Source of the DNA: Actinoplanes liguriensis
GTDB taxonomy: Bacteria > Actinomycetota > Actinomycetes > Mycobacteriales > Micromonosporaceae
DNA: 6,445 bases
NCBI GenBank assembly: GCA_000715855.1
Contig: KL571202.1
Span: forward strand, 86,246 to 92,690
Reading direction: 5' to 3'
The notes below the pieces were generated by a model, which saw only the letters and a program-made list of their open reading frames with translations, made no database searches and had not been told where the DNA came from. Of this stretch, positions 5,844-6,445 are shown piece by piece (position 1 is the first letter of the stretch; every line of letters begins with the position of its first letter). A program made the translations under genes and the position numbers.

Positions 5844-5851
5844 GCATTGAT

Positions 5852-5858
5852 GAGGAGG
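5852..5858 (+). promoter_or_regulatory. Strong ribosome binding site for the proline-rich gene
   Basis: GAGGAGG is followed by CGCGT and then ATG at 5864. This is a near-ideal anti-16S match and sets the start of a gene that has no stop codon within the window. Confidence 0.8.
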
Positions 5859-5863
5859 CGCGT

Positions 5864-6429
5864 ATGACGTCCGAGGGGCAGCACGCCGGGCAGCCGGCCG
5901 AGGCCGCGTCGGGCGGACCCGAATCCGACGGTCAGCGAGTCTCGGGCCGGGCATCGGCCCCGCCTCCGACCGAGGGCACCCCGACGTCTTATGGCCCGCC
6001 GCCGCAGCAGGCGCCGGGCGGGGGGTCACCGTTCGTGGTTCCGGCAGTCTCCACCTTCGGCTCGGGGTCCAACCCGACCGGCACACCGTATGGTTCGGCT
6101 CGACAGCCCGATGAGGCTTCGCCGTATGGTTCGGTGTCACCTGGCACGGCTTCGCCGTACGGGTCCGTTTCGCCTGGTTCTACTTATGGCGCTCCCGCGG
6201 GTAACGGCTCTTCCGCTCCGGCGCCCGCGCCGTTCGAGCAGCAGCGGTCGCCGTCCGCCTGGGCGCCGCCGACTCCTGCCGCTGAGCCGCCGCCCGGGGA
6301 GTCGCCGTTCGGGCCGGCCGGGTTCACGCCGCCGGGGCGGGCTTCGGCTTCCGTGCCGGGGGGTGGGTCGTTCCCGCCGCCGTCATCTTCTTCCGGTGCG
6401 CCCGGGTTCCCGCCGCCTGCGTCCTCTTC
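5864..6429 (+). CDS. Proline/glycine/serine-rich protein, N-terminal fragment cut by the contig end
   Basis: The frame is open from ATG 5864 to the right edge with no stop. About 188 residues are genuine before adapter sequence begins at 6430. The sequence is low complexity: Pro, Gly, Ser and Ala dominate, with few charged residues (most in the first 25) and no hydrophobic segment or Cys. Residues 74-106 form three 11-residue units around PYGS. Later blocks such as SPFGPAGFTPP and GAPGFPPP continue the style. This looks like a disordered cytoplasmic N-terminal region of the kind placed before a membrane helix or enzymatic domain in actinobacteria, but the defining domain is missing and I cannot name the family. 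From about 6080 codons ending in T (TAT, GGT, GCT, TCT) become more common than in the dehydrogenase genes. It follows its own ribosome binding site and is separated from the genes before it by a terminator. Confidence 0.75.
6083..6181 (+). repeat. Three 33-bp units encoding an 11-residue PYGS repeat
   Basis: Units lie at 6083-6115 (TPYGSARQPDE), 6116-6148 (ASPYGSVSPGT) and 6149-6181 (ASPYGSVSPGS). The last two are identical except for the final residue, while their DNA differs at several silent sites. The first is degenerate after PYGS. A further TYG follows, suggesting a decayed fourth unit. Confidence 0.8.
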
Positions 6430-6445
6430 CTGTCTCTTATACACA
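6430..6445. other. Tn5/Nextera mosaic-end adapter remnant (not genomic)
   Basis: CTGTCTCTTATACACA is the start of the 19-bp Tn5 mosaic end as it appears in read-through from Nextera libraries. It sits exactly at the sequence edge and breaks the GC-rich composition. Read on the minus strand it produces the N-terminal string MYKRQ, a known false protein start in draft assemblies. The minus-strand open frame 6184-6444 is therefore an artefact. Confidence 0.95.

Larger units (their letters stand above)
5611..5863. other. Intergenic region before the proline-rich gene
   Basis: This stretch should hold the promoter for the gene at 5864, but no convincing -10/-35 pair is visible. Open frames cross it (for example 5622-5867 on the plus strand), but they are poor in G/C at third positions, lack ribosome binding sites and use low-complexity Arg/Gly/Pro sequence, so I treat them as non-coding. 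It contains one 7-bp inverted repeat and a set of repeated short motifs, listed separately. Confidence 0.5.

Noticed and set aside
5782..5848. CTGGCACG followed downstream by TTGAT, resembling a sigma-54 -24/-12 promoter
   Set aside because: Spacing and the -12 element are poor, and actinobacteria generally lack sigma-54.
5622..5867. Plus-strand 81-codon open frame between the terminator and the proline-rich gene
   Set aside because: It has weak codon bias, no ribosome binding site and low-complexity sequence, and it overlaps the strong start at 5864.
6184..6444. Minus-strand open frame starting MYKRQ, rich in Gly/Pro/Glu
   Set aside because: Its start codon and first residues come from the adapter sequence, and the rest is antisense to the better supported plus-strand proline-rich gene.

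Overview
The window is high-GC DNA with strongly G/C-biased third codon positions, Shine-Dalgarno-led starts and many GTG starts. This points to an actinomycete. The E1/E2 protein sequences and the small basic protein after them look most like Micromonosporaceae or related filamentous actinobacteria, but that placement is from memory and not proven by the sequence. No tRNA, rRNA, CRISPR array, insertion sequence or phage gene was seen.

Left part (1-1243, minus strand): two overlapping genes form a small unit read leftwards. The first (317-1243) encodes a single-pass membrane protein with a proline-rich region and a very acidic Asp/Ser-rich C-terminus. The second (63-320) starts at a GTGA overlap behind a good ribosome binding site and encodes an 85-residue, His/Arg-rich hydrophilic protein. 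Neither is a family I recognise. From 1244 to 1651 lies a divergent intergenic region with an AT-rich island and a perfect 9-bp hairpin.

Centre (1652-5222, plus strand): a compact three-gene operon encodes the E1 alpha, E1 beta and E2 subunits of a 2-oxo acid dehydrogenase complex. It is most like the actinobacterial branched-chain type (bkdABC, as in Mycobacterium tuberculosis Rv2497c-Rv2495c). E1 (alpha2beta2, thiamine diphosphate) decarboxylates the 2-oxo acid. E2 carries the acyl group on its lipoyl lysine and passes it to CoA. The third partner, E3 (dihydrolipoyl dehydrogenase), is not in the window and must come from elsewhere. The products would be branched acyl-CoAs, which actinomycetes use as fatty-acid and polyketide primers and for amino-acid catabolism.

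Right part (5223-6445): a 199-nt spacer after E2 can fold into a tight three-way junction followed by a long hairpin with a competing alternative hairpin. It leads into a 45-codon gene for a small basic protein, closed by a clear GC-rich terminator (5579-5603). After a 260-nt gap with repeated short motifs, a new gene starts at 5864 behind a strong ribosome binding site. It encodes the disordered Pro/Gly/Ser-rich start of a larger protein and runs off the end. The last 16 bases (6430-6445) match the Tn5/Nextera mosaic-end adapter, so the right edge is a library artefact and not genome sequence.

The best candidate for something undescribed is the structured RNA region at 5233-5368 with its small downstream gene. 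This rests on hand-drawn base pairing only.
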